The position numbers and the translations under genes are program-made. From Microbacterium suwonense (GTDB lineage Bacteria; Actinomycetota; Actinomycetes; Actinomycetales; Microbacteriaceae): a stretch of 64,000 bases of DNA. This document shows positions 26,067 through 35,820 of this stretch, piece after piece. Location: the NCBI RefSeq assembly GCF_030296555.1, contig NZ_AP027728.1, positions 1,674,001 through 1,738,000 on the forward strand, given 5' to 3'. The first letter of the stretch is position 1. The number at the start of each line of letters is the position of its first letter. Under the pieces are notes generated by a model. It searched no databases, was not told the origin of the DNA, and worked only from the letters and a program-made list of their open reading frames with translations.

Positions 26067-26944
26067 CGCAGGAACTCCATCAGCGTCGGCTGCAGCACAC
26101 GCCCGGTGACCGCCAGCGCAGACCGGTACACGAGTTCCTGCGCCTGCAGCCGCACGAGCACCTCGACCGAGTCGACGTCCTCGACGGCGGCTCGTCTCGC
26201 TTCGAGTGACACAGCGTCCTGCACCGTCGCCTCCTGAACGCGCTCGATCTGCGCCTGCCTGGCACCCACTGTGCCCTGCGCACTGAGCATAGCGTTGCGC
26301 CGCTGATCGATCTCGCCCAGCCGGGGGCCGACATTGGTGCCCGAGCGCAGATCGGAGACGATCCGGTCGATCATCGAGAACACCGAGTCCGCGCCGGTGC
26401 CGAACACCGCGGCGCCGTCGGTGTCGACCCGGATCGAGCCCGCGTCCGAGATCCGGCGCACCACCTCTGCGCCGGGAATGCCGTTGTACGTTCCGTCGGC
26501 GGCGAACGCCGCCGTGTCGGAGGTGCCGGCGAAGACCGAGCGGCCGACGACGGTCGTGTTGGCCGTAGAGAGCATCTCGCTGCGGATGCTCTCCAGTTCG
26601 ACGGCGATGGCCTCCCTGGCCGTCGCGTCCATGGCTCCGTCGTTCGCTCCCTGCAGCGTGAGGGTGCGCACACGACCGAGCAGCGCGGTGCCGGCGGTGA
26701 TCGCGGAGTCCGCTGCGGTCAGCCAGGCGAGGCCGTCGCCGATGTTTCGTGCGTACTGCTCGTTGCGGTGCTGCTCGCCATGTAGCCGGAGCGCCGTCGT
26801 CGCGGCGGCGGGGTCGTCGGAGAGGGCGAGGAAGGCTCTCTGGGAGGTGGCCTGCTCCTGCAGGCGGGACAGCTCCGACAGGTTCGTCTGCAGCTGGCGC
26901 ATCGCAGAGGTCGCCATCGCCGAGGTCGTGACGCGAGAGATCAT
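26063..26944 (-). CDS. flgL: Flagellar hook-associated protein 3 (FlgL)
   Basis: 293 residues. The N-terminus (SRVTTSAMATSAMRQLQTNLSELSRLQEQ split over a coiled coil) and C-terminus (VLVRLQAQELVYRSALAV) are the paired D0/D1 helices of the flagellin family; the middle is short. FlgL joins the hook-filament junction to the filament. It starts 10 nt after flgK. Confidence 0.95.
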   Translation of the reverse strand: MISRVTTSAMATSAMRQLQTNLSELSRLQEQATSQRAFLALSDDPAAATTALRLHGEQHRNEQYARNIGDGLAWLTAADSAITAGTALLGRVRTLTLQGANDGAMDATAREAIAVELESIRSEMLSTANTTVVGRSVFAGTSDTAAFAADGTYNGIPGAEVVRRISDAGSIRVDTDGAAVFGTGADSVFSMIDRIVSDLRSGTNVGPRLGEIDQRRNAMLSAQGTVGARQAQIERVQEATVQDAVSLEARRAAVEDVDSVEVLVRLQAQELVYRSALAVTGRVLQPTLMEFLR

Positions 26945-26953
26945 GTGCGACTC

Positions 26954-28362
26954 CTATCGGCCCACGATGCCGGTGCGGTTGATCAGCACGTCGAGGGATT
27001 CGTCAATGGCCGTGAGAACTCGTGCGGCGGCCTGGTAAGCGCTCTGGAAGGTGAGCAGGTCGATGGTCTCCTCGTCGCCGTCCACTGCGGCGACGGATCG
27101 CTGGGCGGTCGTGGCGGTGATGGCCGCGGCATCCGACAGCTCTGCGCGCTGGATGTCGCCGGCGGTGCCGACGGCGAGCGCGCCGACCGCCTCGGTCCAG
27201 ATGGCATCGGGAGAGAGTGCGCGTCGCCCGATCTCGGAGATGGCGTTCGCGTTGCCGGCATCCAGGGGGCCGGCACCGGGTGCGGCGAGGGCGAGGTCGG
27301 ATGCGTCGTGCACGGCCACCTGCAGGCCGAGCGCTGCCGGGCCCGTCTCCGACACGGTGAAGAAGTCGCCGCCGGGCTGCCCGGAGGCGGTCGCTCCGAG
27401 TCGGTGCTGGGCGTTGACCATGTCGGCGAGGGCCGTTGCGACGGCGTTGTACGACCGCGCGATTCCGGCGAGGGTGCCGCCGTCGTCGGCCGGGGCGAGC
27501 ACGCTGAGCATGCCACCCAGCTCGCCGCCGTCGACGGCGACCGGGAAGTCGGATGCACCGGACCAGGACACCGTCAGCGTGCCGTTCTCGTCCATCGACA
27601 CCGGACCATCCAGCGTCAGCGACCGCGACTCGCTGCCCGAGACCAATGCGTTGCCGTCGACGCGGACCGTCATCGTGCCGTCGGATTCCAGCGTTCCCCG
27701 TGCGCCGACGAGACGTGCGGTGACCTGCACCAGCGAGTCGCGCCGGTCGATGAGCTCGTTGGCCGACCGGCCGGCCGCGAGCGCGTTCCGGATCTCGGCG
27801 TTCAGCTCGGCGATCTGGGTGGCCGCGGCATTCACCTGTACGACGGCACGGTCGGCAGAGGCCCTGGTGTCGGTCCACTGCGTGGCCACCGAGCGGTAGC
27901 CACCGGCGATCTGCGCGGAGAGCTGGGCGGCGCTCTCCAGCACCACCGCCGCCGCCGCGCCGGAGTCGGGTGCGATCGCGAGATCCTGCCAGCCGACCCA
28001 GAACTTCGACAGCCGAGCGGCCAGGCCGTGCTCGCCGGGCTCCCCATCGCCGCCTCCGCCGTCGTGGCGGCGAGCGCGCGAGCCGACCAGAAGCCGGCCG
28101 CACTCGACGACTCGCGCACGCGGGCATCGAGCAGAGCGTCGCCCAGGCGCACGATGCCGTCCACCGAGACGCCGTGGCCCGGCAGCGGCCCGGTGCTGAA
28201 CCGGGTGGACAGTGTCGCGGCGGGGATCGCCGAGGTGCTCACCCGCTGCCGGGTGTACCCCTCAGTGCCCTGGTTGGCGATGTTCTGCCCCACGACGTCC
28301 ATGCCGCGACGTGCTGCCGCCAGTGCGCTGGCGGCAGTGCCGAGACCGCTGAAAGTGGACAT
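26954..28362 (-). CDS. flgK: Flagellar hook-associated protein 1 (FlgK), frameshifted
   Basis: The N-terminal frame starts STFSGLGTAASALAAARRG with the rod/hook motif VVGQNIANQGTEGY. The frame shifts at the CCCC run 28042-28045, and the second frame carries QIAELNAEIRNALAAG, RRDSLVQVTARL and the end TFQSAYQAAARVLTAIDE. One extra base restores 469 residues. FlgK forms the first hook-filament junction. It lies 6 nt after flgN. Confidence 0.92.
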
Positions 28363-28368
28363 CGTCCC

Positions 28369-28851
28369 TCACATCTCCGTGTCGATGATGCGCGCGGAAT
28401 CGCCTCGCGCGCGGTCGCCCTGCGTCGTGTACTCCCCAGTGGTCTCCCCCAGGCCGGCGAGTGTCTCCTGCGTGGCGCGCATGACGGCCCGCAGCCGCTC
28501 CGTGTTCCCATCGCGCAGCCGTCCGATCTCGTCGGTCAGCTGGGTCAGGGCATGCAGATGCCCGGTGAGAACCTCGCGCCAGGCCGCCGTCGGCGCCGTG
28601 TCGATCAGATCGCGGATGCCAGCGCCTTCCGGCGCGCCCCACTCCGCGGCGACGGTCTCGGCCTCGACGATGCGCGCGAGTCCCGCTTCGCGCAGTCCCT
28701 CGAGCACCTGCTCGATCTCGCGCGTGGCGAACTTCGTCCAGCGCGAGCGGCCGGCTGCCAGAAGCAGCTCCTGCTCCTCCAGCTTGAACACGAGCATCTC
28801 CAGCAGCTCGCGTTCCCGCCACAGCAGCATGGACAATTCGTTGGCTCCCAT
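28369..28851 (-). CDS. flgN: Flagellar export chaperone FlgN-like
   Basis: 160 residues, mostly amphipathic helix: LWRERELLEMLVFKLEEQELLL followed by REIEQVLEGLREAGLARIVEAE. Size, helicity and position directly before flgK, the known client of FlgN, support the call; sequence similarity alone is modest. A FliA-type promoter lies upstream. Confidence 0.8.
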   Translation of the reverse strand: MGANELSMLLWRERELLEMLVFKLEEQELLLAAGRSRWTKFATREIEQVLEGLREAGLARIVEAETVAAEWGAPEGAGIRDLIDTAPTAAWREVLTGHLHALTQLTDEIGRLRDGNTERLRAVMRATQETLAGLGETTGEYTTQGDRARGDSARIIDTEM

Positions 28852-28903
28852 TTTTCGCTCTCTCCCCAGTGAGGACCATCCGGAATCGAACGGTCAGAGG
28901 CGA

Positions 28904-28931
28904 CTATCGACCACCCCGAAAGAATTGTTAT
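28904..28931 (-). promoter_or_regulatory. FliA (sigma-28) promoter of flgN-flgK-flgL-fliW
   Basis: On the minus strand ATAACAAT, 12 nt, GTCGATAG. The TAAC core and the 12-nt spacer coincide with the other four flagellar promoters, though both boxes are the weakest of the set. Confidence 0.7.
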
Positions 28932-29043
28932 CCCTCGAGGATGGTGATTTCTCCCCATACAGCTATTATTCAGGATGTGGTAGGCGGGGGAGCTTGTCCA
29001 CGGGGGCACCGTCGCCCCTTCTATCCCGAGGAAGGCAAGTGGC

Positions 29044-29847
29044 ATGACGACGCGTGACGAGCGCAACCTCCTCATCATCGAGAACCTGCCGCTGGTCGGC
29101 TATCTCGCCTCAGAGACCCATGCCCGCGCGACCCACGTCTCCCGGGAAGAGCTGGTCTCGGCCGGCGCACTGGCGCTGGTGACCGCCGCCGACGCCTTCG
29201 ATCCCGAGCTGGGCGTGCCGTTCGGCGCGTACGCCCGGCGCCGCATCCTCGGCGCATTCGCCGACGAGATGCGTTCGATGGACTGGGCGCCCCGTGGGGT
29301 TCGCACGCGCATCAAAGAGACCACCCGGGTCCGCGACACTCTCACCGCCGCCCTGGGACGGACAGCATCGACGGCCGAGATCGCGACGGCGATGGGCGTG
29401 GCCCCCGACGAGGTCTCTGCCGCTCTCGCGGACGCCTCCCGCTCGGTGACCACGATCGACGAGGCCTACGACGCCGATCTGGCCTCTCTCACGCCGCTGC
29501 CCGAGGAGTCGGCGATCATCGCGGAGCGCCGCCACGTGCTGCAGCATGCGATTCAGGCTCTGCCCGAACGGATGCGGGCGATCGTGCACGCCGTGTACAT
29601 CGAGGAGCGTCCGGTGAAGGACGTCGCCGAGGAGCTCGGCGTCTCGCACTCCGCGGTGTCGCAGCAGCGTGCCGAGGCCATCCGCCTGCTGCGCGACGCG
29701 CTCGAGCAGTACTACCGCGACGGCCAGGACGCGCCGACCACCTCCCGGGTCTCCGCGGCCGTCCGCGAAAGGTTCTTCGCGCACCTCGCCGAGGCGGGCG
29801 GCAGCCGCGTCGCCCGCGCGCTCGCCCCCACCGTCGCCGTCACCTGA
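29044..29847 (+). CDS. fliA: RNA polymerase sigma factor FliA (sigma-28)
   Basis: 267 residues. Region 2 reads LPLVGYLASETHARA, LVSAGALALVTAADAFDPELGVPFGAYARRRI; region 4 carries LPERMRAIVHAVYIEERPVKDVAEELGVSHSAVSQQRAEAI with its helix-turn-helix. Flagellar sigma factors direct late genes. It precedes fliC and is preceded by GAGGAAGG, 9 nt before ATG 29044. No anti-sigma FlgM is visible in the window. Confidence 0.93.
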   Translation: MTTRDERNLLIIENLPLVGYLASETHARATHVSREELVSAGALALVTAADAFDPELGVPFGAYARRRILGAFADEMRSMDWAPRGVRTRIKETTRVRDTLTAALGRTASTAEIATAMGVAPDEVSAALADASRSVTTIDEAYDADLASLTPLPEESAIIAERRHVLQHAIQALPERMRAIVHAVYIEERPVKDVAEELGVSHSAVSQQRAEAIRLLRDALEQYYRDGQDAPTTSRVSAAVRERFFAHLAEAGGSRVARALAPTVAVT

Positions 29848-29850
29848 CGG

Positions 29851-29878
29851 CTAACGTCCCACCTCCGACTGCCGATAG
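29851..29878 (+). promoter_or_regulatory. FliA (sigma-28) promoter of fliC
   Basis: CTAACGTC, 12 nt, GCCGATAG, very close to the enteric sigma-28 -10 GCCGATAA. Transcription would start near 29885, giving a leader of about 50 nt. Confidence 0.88.
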
Positions 29879-29886
29879 GTGTGTGT

Positions 29887-29930
29887 GGAGCCCACGGATG
29901 GGCTCCGTAAGAATCCATCACGGAGGAACA
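29887..29930 (+). promoter_or_regulatory. Predicted CsrA-binding leader of fliC
   Basis: An 8-bp stem GGAGCCCA/TGGGCTCC (29887-29894, 29899-29906) presents the loop CGGA, so GGA sits in a hairpin loop as CsrA prefers. A second GGA lies in the Shine-Dalgarno ACGGAGGA (29920-29927), 8 nt before the start codon. This two-site layout parallels the hag leader of Bacillus subtilis. Confidence 0.7.
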
Positions 29931-29934
29931 CATC

Positions 29935-30843
29935 ATGGGTATGCAGATCAACACCAACGTGTCGGCGCTCAACGCCTACCGCAACCTGTCCAGCACGCAG
30001 AACGACCTGTCGAAGTCCCTGGAGAAGCTCTCCAGCGGTCTTCGCATCAACCGTGCGGCGGACGACGCGGCCGGCCTCGCGATCTCCGAGGGCCTGCGCT
30101 CGCAGGTCAACGGTCTGAACGTGGCTGCTCGCAACGCTCAGGACGGCATCTCGGTCATCCAGACCGCGGAAGGCGCCCTGACCGAGGTCCACTCCATCCT
30201 GCAGCGCATGCGCGACCTGGCTGTGCAGGGCGGTAACGACTCGAACAACGTCGAGTCGCGCGCGGCGATCCAGAACGAAGCCAACCAGCTGGGTGCTGAA
30301 CTCTCGCGCATTTCGGAGTCGACTAACTTCAACGGCATCAACCTTTTCCAGGCCGGTGGCGATCCGGCGGCAACGCCTGCAGTCCCTGCTGGTCCCGCCA
30401 CGCTGTCCTTCCAGGTCGGCTCTGACGGCAATGCTGCTTCGCAGATCAGTGTGAAGATGCTCGATCTGTCGACCGCGCTCTCGGACGGGACCACCGACCT
30501 CGTCACCTTGGGCGCCGGAACGCTGGCGACGGACGCCAGTGGGTTCGACGTGACTGACGCTGCGGCCGCCGCCAAAACCATCACCCTGATCGACGCAGCG
30601 ATCACCAACGTGTCGACGGGACGCGCTGAGCTCGGTGCCGCGCAGAACCGCTTCGAGTCGACGATCAACTCGCTCAACGTGTCGTCGGAGAACCTGGCTG
30701 CTGCCGAGAGCCGCATCCGCGACACCGACATGGCGGCCGAGATGGTCAAGTACACCGCGGCGAACATCCTGTCGCAGGCCGGTACGGCGATGCTGGCTCA
30801 GGCCAACCAGTCCAACCAGGGCGTCCTGCAGCTGCTGCGCTGA
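29935..30843 (+). CDS. fliC: Flagellin
   Basis: 302 residues, a compact flagellin. The N-terminal D0/D1 (MQINTNVSALNAYRNL, SSGLRINRAADDAAGLAISE) and C-terminal D1/D0 (ENLAAAESRIRDTDMAAEMV, ILSQAGTAMLAQANQ, GVLQLL) are strongly conserved; the middle is only about 90 residues, so the outer domains are minimal. It is secreted by the flagellar type III apparatus and polymerises into the filament. Confidence 0.98.
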   Translation: MGMQINTNVSALNAYRNLSSTQNDLSKSLEKLSSGLRINRAADDAAGLAISEGLRSQVNGLNVAARNAQDGISVIQTAEGALTEVHSILQRMRDLAVQGGNDSNNVESRAAIQNEANQLGAELSRISESTNFNGINLFQAGGDPAATPAVPAGPATLSFQVGSDGNAASQISVKMLDLSTALSDGTTDLVTLGAGTLATDASGFDVTDAAAAAKTITLIDAAITNVSTGRAELGAAQNRFESTINSLNVSSENLAAAESRIRDTDMAAEMVKYTAANILSQAGTAMLAQANQSNQGVLQLLR

Positions 30844-30850
30844 TAACCGT

Positions 30851-30894
30851 CGAGCCCCGGGTGAGGGACCACCCCCACCCTCACCCGGGGCTCG
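30851..30894 (+). terminator. fliC terminator
   Basis: Perfect 17-bp stem CGAGCCCCGGGTGAGGG / CCCTCACCCGGGGCTCG around a 10-nt loop, starting 7 nt after the fliC stop. It should isolate fliC from fliD while letting some readthrough. Confidence 0.9.
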
Positions 30895-30917
30895 ATACCT
30901 CCGACCGAAGGGCTCGC

Positions 30918-32306
30918 ATGGGAATCGCACTCGACGGCCTGGTCTCGGGCCTGGACACCACCAGCCTGATCAAGGCGCTGATGGACGTGCAGGCCATCCC
31001 CCGCAACCTGCTGAACGCGAAGATGACCGACAAAGGCGTGGTCATCTCGAACCTGCAGTCGCTGAACTCCTCTCTCCAAGAGCTCGCGACGAAGGCGAAG
31101 GATGCCGCCGTGCCCGGCTCGATGGCCCGCTTCACCACCGCATCCTCCTCCCCCGCCGTGACCGTCGCCGCCGGCGCGGAGGCGGGCGAGATCGCCGCAG
31201 ACATCGTCGTCGACCGCATCGCCCAGCGGCACACCGTCGTCACGGCCGCCTACGCCGCGTGGCCGGACGACCCGCCTGTGCTCACACTGCAGAACGCCGC
31301 CGGCGAGAAGCTGCAGATCACCGCCGACTCGACCTCGCCGCAGGATGTCGCTCGGGCGATCTCGAGCGCCGGCTTCGGCGTCACCGCTCGCGCGATCGCA
31401 TCGGGAACGGATGCCGACGGCAACCCGGCCTACCGTCTGCAGCTCACCGCCGCCGATGCCGGCGCCGCGGGTGTCTTCCAGGTCTTCCGCGGCGACATCG
31501 CCGCCGTCGATGCCGGCACGGCGACCGATCTGGCCGGCGACCCCGGTGCAGCGGTCATCGCCGCCGGCGTCGACGCGCAGATCCGGCTGTGGGCGGGCAC
31601 CGCCGCCGAGCAGACCATCACCTCGGCATCCGGGACGTTCACCGACCTCTTCCCGGGCATCGACGTCACCGTGACCGCGGTGACAACGGATCCGGTGACC
31701 GTCACCGTCGCGAGCGACACCGCCGAGCAGGCAAAGGCGCACGGCGAGTTCATCACCGGCATCGCGACGATCCTCGGCAGGATCGCCAAGGGCTCCACGG
31801 CCACGGTCGCCGCGAGCGTCGGCGATGCCACCACGCTCGGCGTCTTCACCGGAGACAGCACGGTTCGCGCTCTGCGGCTGGCGCTGACGGATGCCGTGCA
31901 GCATCCGGTGGAGGGGATGTCACCCTCAAGCGTCGGCATCGACGTCGACCGCCACGGCGTGCTGACCTTCGACGAGGAGCGCTTCGCGGCTGCTGTCGCG
32001 GACGATCCTGCGAAGGTCTCACGGATGTTCTCGGGCATCGCCGCCCGGGTGCAGGATGTCGCCGAGACCTACTCCGACAAGTACGACGGTCTGCTCACCT
32101 CGCGCATCACCGGGCAGCAGAGCGAGGTCACCTCCCTGGGGGAGCAGATCGAGCGCTGGGACGTGCGGCTCGCGCAGCGCAAGTCCACCCTCGAGCGCAC
32201 CTACGCCCGGCTGGAGACCCAGCTGGCCCAGCTGCAGTCGCAGTCGTCGTACCTCACCTCGCAGCTGGCAGCCCTGCCCATGTCGCAGAAGGGTTCGAAC
32301 TCATGA
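30918..32306 (+). CDS. fliD: Flagellar filament cap protein FliD
   Basis: 462 residues. The FliD start GIALDGLVSGLDTTSLIKALMDV and C-terminal coiled coil (SRITGQQSEVTSLGEQIERW, TYARLETQLAQLQSQSSYL) are typical of the cap protein that guides flagellin assembly. The start chosen, ATG 30918, lies beyond the fliC terminator. It is coupled to fliS by ATGA. Confidence 0.94.
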   Translation: MGIALDGLVSGLDTTSLIKALMDVQAIPRNLLNAKMTDKGVVISNLQSLNSSLQELATKAKDAAVPGSMARFTTASSSPAVTVAAGAEAGEIAADIVVDRIAQRHTVVTAAYAAWPDDPPVLTLQNAAGEKLQITADSTSPQDVARAISSAGFGVTARAIASGTDADGNPAYRLQLTAADAGAAGVFQVFRGDIAAVDAGTATDLAGDPGAAVIAAGVDAQIRLWAGTAAEQTITSASGTFTDLFPGIDVTVTAVTTDPVTVTVASDTAEQAKAHGEFITGIATILGRIAKGSTATVAASVGDATTLGVFTGDSTVRALRLALTDAVQHPVEGMSPSSVGIDVDRHGVLTFDEERFAAAVADDPAKVSRMFSGIAARVQDVAETYSDKYDGLLTSRITGQQSEVTSLGEQIERWDVRLAQRKSTLERTYARLETQLAQLQSQSSYLTSQLAALPMSQKGSNS

Positions 32307-32689
32307 ACGCCGCCCTGAAGGCGCACCAGCGCTACCGTGACGACGCGATCCTGTCGGCTGCCCCCGAGCGGCTGCTCACCATGCTGTACGACCGGCTGAT
32401 GCTCGACATCGAGCGCGGCGAGATGGCCCAGCGCGGCGGCGACTGGGACGCGGCGAACACCCAGCTGCAGCATGCGCAGTCCATCGTCGCCGAGCTGAAC
32501 GCCTCGCTGACCGACGCGTGGGACGGCAGCGCGCAGCTGCGTGCCGTGTATGCCTTTCTCACCCAGACGCTGATCGGCGCGAACGTCGGTCGCGATCCGG
32601 AACGCACCCGCTCCTGCCTCGAGATCGTGGCGCCGCTGCGCGACGCCTGGCACACCGCATCCGAATCGCTTGCGGCACGACGCGCATGA
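32303..32689 (+). CDS. fliS: Flagellin chaperone FliS
   Basis: 128 residues, the usual length. ALKAHQRYRDDAILSAAPERLLTMLYDRLMLDIERGE matches the FliS helical core, and a WDGSAQLRAVYAFLTQTLIGAN segment follows. FliS binds the flagellin C-terminus in the cytoplasm before export. Overlaps both neighbours as ATGA. Confidence 0.95.
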   Translation: MNAALKAHQRYRDDAILSAAPERLLTMLYDRLMLDIERGEMAQRGGDWDAANTQLQHAQSIVAELNASLTDAWDGSAQLRAVYAFLTQTLIGANVGRDPERTRSCLEIVAPLRDAWHTASESLAARRA

Positions 32690-32949
32690 GCGGCACCGCC
32701 TGGGAGGAGCTGCTCGACCGCTTCGAGAACGACCTCGACAGCGCCCGGGACGCGGCCCCATGGCATCCGCCCGCCGAGCCGCTGCCCGCCGAGCTCGCCG
32801 ACCGCGCCCGCGAGGTGCTGCGCCGCCAGCAGCAGCGGATCACCGCGATCAGTGCCGAGCAGGCATCCGTCGCGCAGCAGCTGACCGCTCTGCGCCGCGT
32901 GCCGGATGCCGCCGTCGGCGTCCCGGCGTTCCTCGATGTGGACAGCTGA
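32686..32949 (+). CDS. Small helical flagellar-operon protein (FliT-like position)
   Basis: 87 residues. I cannot assign a family from sequence. It starts SGTAWEELLDRFENDLDSA, then has a Pro-rich turn and the helix LADRAREVLRRQQQRI. Position straight after fliD-fliS, translational overlap and size are those of FliT-type FliD chaperones; this is an inference. Confidence 0.65.
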   Translation: MSGTAWEELLDRFENDLDSARDAAPWHPPAEPLPAELADRAREVLRRQQQRITAISAEQASVAQQLTALRRVPDAAVGVPAFLDVDS

Positions 32950-33063
32950 TCACGCGCGGGTCCCTGGTTCGCGGGGCGCAACACGCCGCAACATCCACCG
33001 CGATGCGACCAGATGCGACCCACGAACCGGCACGGCGAGTTGCCGGCTGACCTTCAGTCTTGC

Positions 33064-33091
33064 CTTACGACTGTGACGGGCGTGCCGATAG
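33064..33091 (+). promoter_or_regulatory. FliA (sigma-28) promoter of the flgB-flgE operon
   Basis: CTTACGAC, 12 nt, GCCGATAG, with the same spacer as the fliC promoter. It would drive the long overlapping operon beginning at flgB. Confidence 0.88.
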
Positions 33092-33166
33092 AGCACCTCG
33101 AGCAGGGAGCGCTCATCGAGATCGGCCACGGATAGGCCTCACTCCGACAACGGATGGAAGCGGTTC

Positions 33167-33511
33167 GTGTTCGATTCTGTGACCTTCTCCGCGCTCTCCA
33201 GCGCACTCGATGGCCTGTCGCTGCGCCAGCGCGCCATCGCCGACAACATCGCCAACGTGAACACCCCCGACTATCACGCCAAGCGCGTGCAGTTCGAGCA
33301 GGCCCTGGCCGATGCCGTCAAGGCGGGGCGGGGTTCGGCATCCGCCACCGTCGGCGAATCGCTCGAGCCGACGCGCCTGAACGGCAACAACGTCAACCTC
33401 GACACCGAGACGCTCTCCAGCATCGACACCATGCTGCGATACCAGTTCGCGACGCAGGCGATCAACGGCTCGTTCTCGTCGGTGCGCACGGCGCTGAGGA
33501 CCACATCATGA
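33167..33511 (+). CDS. flgB: Flagellar basal-body rod protein FlgB
   Basis: 114 residues, normal length. ALSSALDGLSLRQRAIADNIANVNTPDYHAKRV is the rod-protein N-terminal motif, and TLSSIDTMLRYQFATQAINGSF the C-terminal helix. It starts with GTG and overlaps flgC as ATGA. Confidence 0.95.
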   Translation: MFDSVTFSALSSALDGLSLRQRAIADNIANVNTPDYHAKRVQFEQALADAVKAGRGSASATVGESLEPTRLNGNNVNLDTETLSSIDTMLRYQFATQAINGSFSSVRTALRTTS

Positions 33512-33900
33512 CCTTCGACGCGATCGGCATCGCCAGCACCGGCCTGACCACGCATCGCAAGTGGCTGGACGCGATCAGCGACAACATCGCCAACATCAAC
33601 ACTGCGGTCACGCCTGCGGCGCCCGCGTTCCAGCAGCGCTACGTGCTCGTGCAGAACAGCGATTCCTCGCCCGGCGTCTACGTGGCCGGCACCGAGCTGG
33701 GCAGTGCCGAGGGCCGGCTGGTGCATCAGCCCGATCACCCGCTCGCCGACGCGGACGGCTACGTGCGCTATCCCGACATCGACCTGGGCGATCAGATGAG
33801 CCAGCTCATCCTCGCGCAGCGCGGCTATCAGGCCAGCGCCGGCATCGTCGATCGTGCCCGTGCCACCTACGAGGCAGCTCTGCAGATCGGACGCAGCTGA
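33508..33900 (+). CDS. flgC: Flagellar basal-body rod protein FlgC
   Basis: 130 residues. IGIASTGLTTHRKWLDAISDNIANINT at the start and SQLILAQRGYQASAGIVDRARATYEAAL at the end are the rod-family helices; VRYPDIDLGDQM is typical of FlgC. It overlaps fliE by one base (TGATG). Confidence 0.95.
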   Translation: MTFDAIGIASTGLTTHRKWLDAISDNIANINTAVTPAAPAFQQRYVLVQNSDSSPGVYVAGTELGSAEGRLVHQPDHPLADADGYVRYPDIDLGDQMSQLILAQRGYQASAGIVDRARATYEAALQIGRS

Positions 33901-34202
33901 TGGATGCCGTGTCAGGGATCAGCGCCCTCTCGTCGGCGCTGCCGACCTCGCTCGTGGGCGCTTCCACCGCCGCAGGCGACGGTTCGTCGTTCGCCGCGAG
34001 CATCACCGGCGCGGTCGACGAGCTGCGAGGCCTGCAGTCCGAGGCCGATGCGCTCAAGGTGGCGGCCGTCACCGGCGACCTGAATGACATCCACTCGGCG
34101 ATGATCGCGGCGACCCGCGCCTCGGTCACTCTCGAGCTCGTCGCCGCCGTGCGCAACAAGGGCGTCGACGCATTCACTGAGATCATGCGGATGCAGGCCT
34201 GA
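33900..34202 (+). CDS. fliE: Flagellar hook-basal body protein FliE
   Basis: 100 residues. The C-terminal half (VTGDLNDIHSAMIAATRASVTLELVAAVRNKGVDAFTEIMRM) follows the FliE pattern of the MS ring-rod adaptor. It overlaps fliF by one base. Confidence 0.93.
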   Translation: MDAVSGISALSSALPTSLVGASTAAGDGSSFAASITGAVDELRGLQSEADALKVAAVTGDLNDIHSAMIAATRASVTLELVAAVRNKGVDAFTEIMRMQA

Positions 34203-35820
34203 TGCCCAAGGCTGTCTCCTCGCTCTTCGAGCGCGCCCGGCGAGCCGTCGCAGGGTTCAGTCTCGCGCAGCGCACCATCGCGATCATCGGCATCGCGGTG
34301 CTCACCCTGGGCATCGCCGCGTTCGCCAGCTGGGCCGCGCGCCCCACCATGACGCCGCTGTTCACCGGACTGAGCGCATCGGATGCGAGCGCGGTCGTCG
34401 AGCAGCTGCGCTCGTCGTCCGTGGCGTATGAGCTCACCGACGGCGGATCGACCGTGCTGGTGCCCGACGACGAGGTGTACGACCAGCGTCTCGCCGCGGC
34501 TGCGGCCGGCCTGCCCAGCGACAGCACGAAGGGGTACTCCTGCTCGACGATCTGGGCGTGACGACATCGGAGTTCCAGCAGTCCGTCGCCTACAAGCGCG
34601 CCATCGAGGGCGAGCTCGCCGCGACCATCGCCTCCCTGGACGGCGTCTCGGCGGCATCCGTGCGCCTGGCGATCCCCGAGGAGAGCGTGTTCGTCTCAGA
34701 GAAGGTCGACCCGACCGCGTCGGTGTTCGTCGAGACCGGCAGGACATCGCTCTCGCCGTCGCAGATCGAGGCGATCGTGCACCTGACCTCGGCGGCGGTG
34801 AGCGGGCTCAAGCCCGACAACGTGGCCGTGGTGGATCAGAGCGGCCACACGCTCTCGGCGGTCGGACTCGGCGCCACCGGCGGGGTGGACCGGCAGGCGG
34901 GCGACTACGAGGCCAGGGTCACCGCCAGCGTGCAGCAGCTGCTGGACAAGGTCGTCGGCGTCGGCAACGCCACCGTCACCGTGGTCGCCGACATCGATCG
35001 ATCGGTCAACGAGAGGCTCGACGAGACGTACACGCCCGTCGAGGGCGGCGTGCCCTCGTCGGAGCACACCCGCACCGAGACCAACAGCGGCGGCAAGACC
35101 AGCGCGGGCGTGCTCGGACCCGACAACATCGCGGTGCCCTCCGGCGACGGCGACAGCAGCTATGAGGTGAGCGAGCAGACCCGCAACAACGTCATGAACA
35201 AGTCCACGCAGACGACGTCGACGCCGGCCGGATCGGTCACCAGGCAGTCGGTGTCGGTCGCGGTGGATTCGGAGGCGGGTGCCGAGGTGGGCGCCGGTCA
35301 GCTGCGTGAGCTGGTCGCCGCGGCCGCGGGCATCGATCGGGAGCGCGGCGATGCGCTGACCGTCGAGATGGTCTCGTTCAGCCAGCGCGACGCCCAGGCC
35401 GCGCAGGCGGCGCTGCAGGCGGCGAAGGATGCCGCGGCGGCCGAGCAGCGCGCGTCGCTGCTGGGTCTCGCCCTGACCGCGGTCGCGATCGCCGTTCCGG
35501 TGCTGATCATCGTGATCACCCTGATCCTGCGCAGGCGGCGGCGGAACCGCGAGCCCGATGAGTACGACCTGATGTTCGGCGAGCGCGCGCCGTCGGTCGC
35601 CGCCTACGCCGGCGGCCTGCCGCTGGAGCAGCAGCCCACGGTGCCGGTGCCGCTGAGCGCCCCCGACCCGGAGCCGGTCGCCGAGCTGGAGCTGGATGCC
35701 GAGCCGGCGCAGATCAGCCTGGAACGCCGTCGCAGCGAGATCGAAGGGCTCAGCCGCCGCGACCCGCAGCGCACCGCCGAGCTGCTGCGCGCTCTGCTCT
35801 CCGATCGGGCGGGCGTATGA
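34202..35820 (+). CDS. fliF: Flagellar MS-ring protein FliF (frameshifted)
   Basis: Two frames join to 539 residues when one base is added near 34531-34540 (GGGG or TCCTG). The first part has a membrane helix at about residues 22-42 and the ring-building domain TPLFTGLSASDASAVVEQL; the second carries VTTSEFQQSVAYKRAIEGELA, VSVAVDSEAG and a C-terminal helix (LGLALTAVAIAVPVLIIVITLIL) leading to the FliG-binding tail. As written the first frame ends at TGA 34559-34561. An intact flagellar operon makes real loss unlikely. Confidence 0.92.

Noticed and set aside
34202..34561. A truncated FliF making the flagellum non-functional
   Set aside because: The downstream frame continues the FliF sequence without loss, and many other genes show the same single-base defect.
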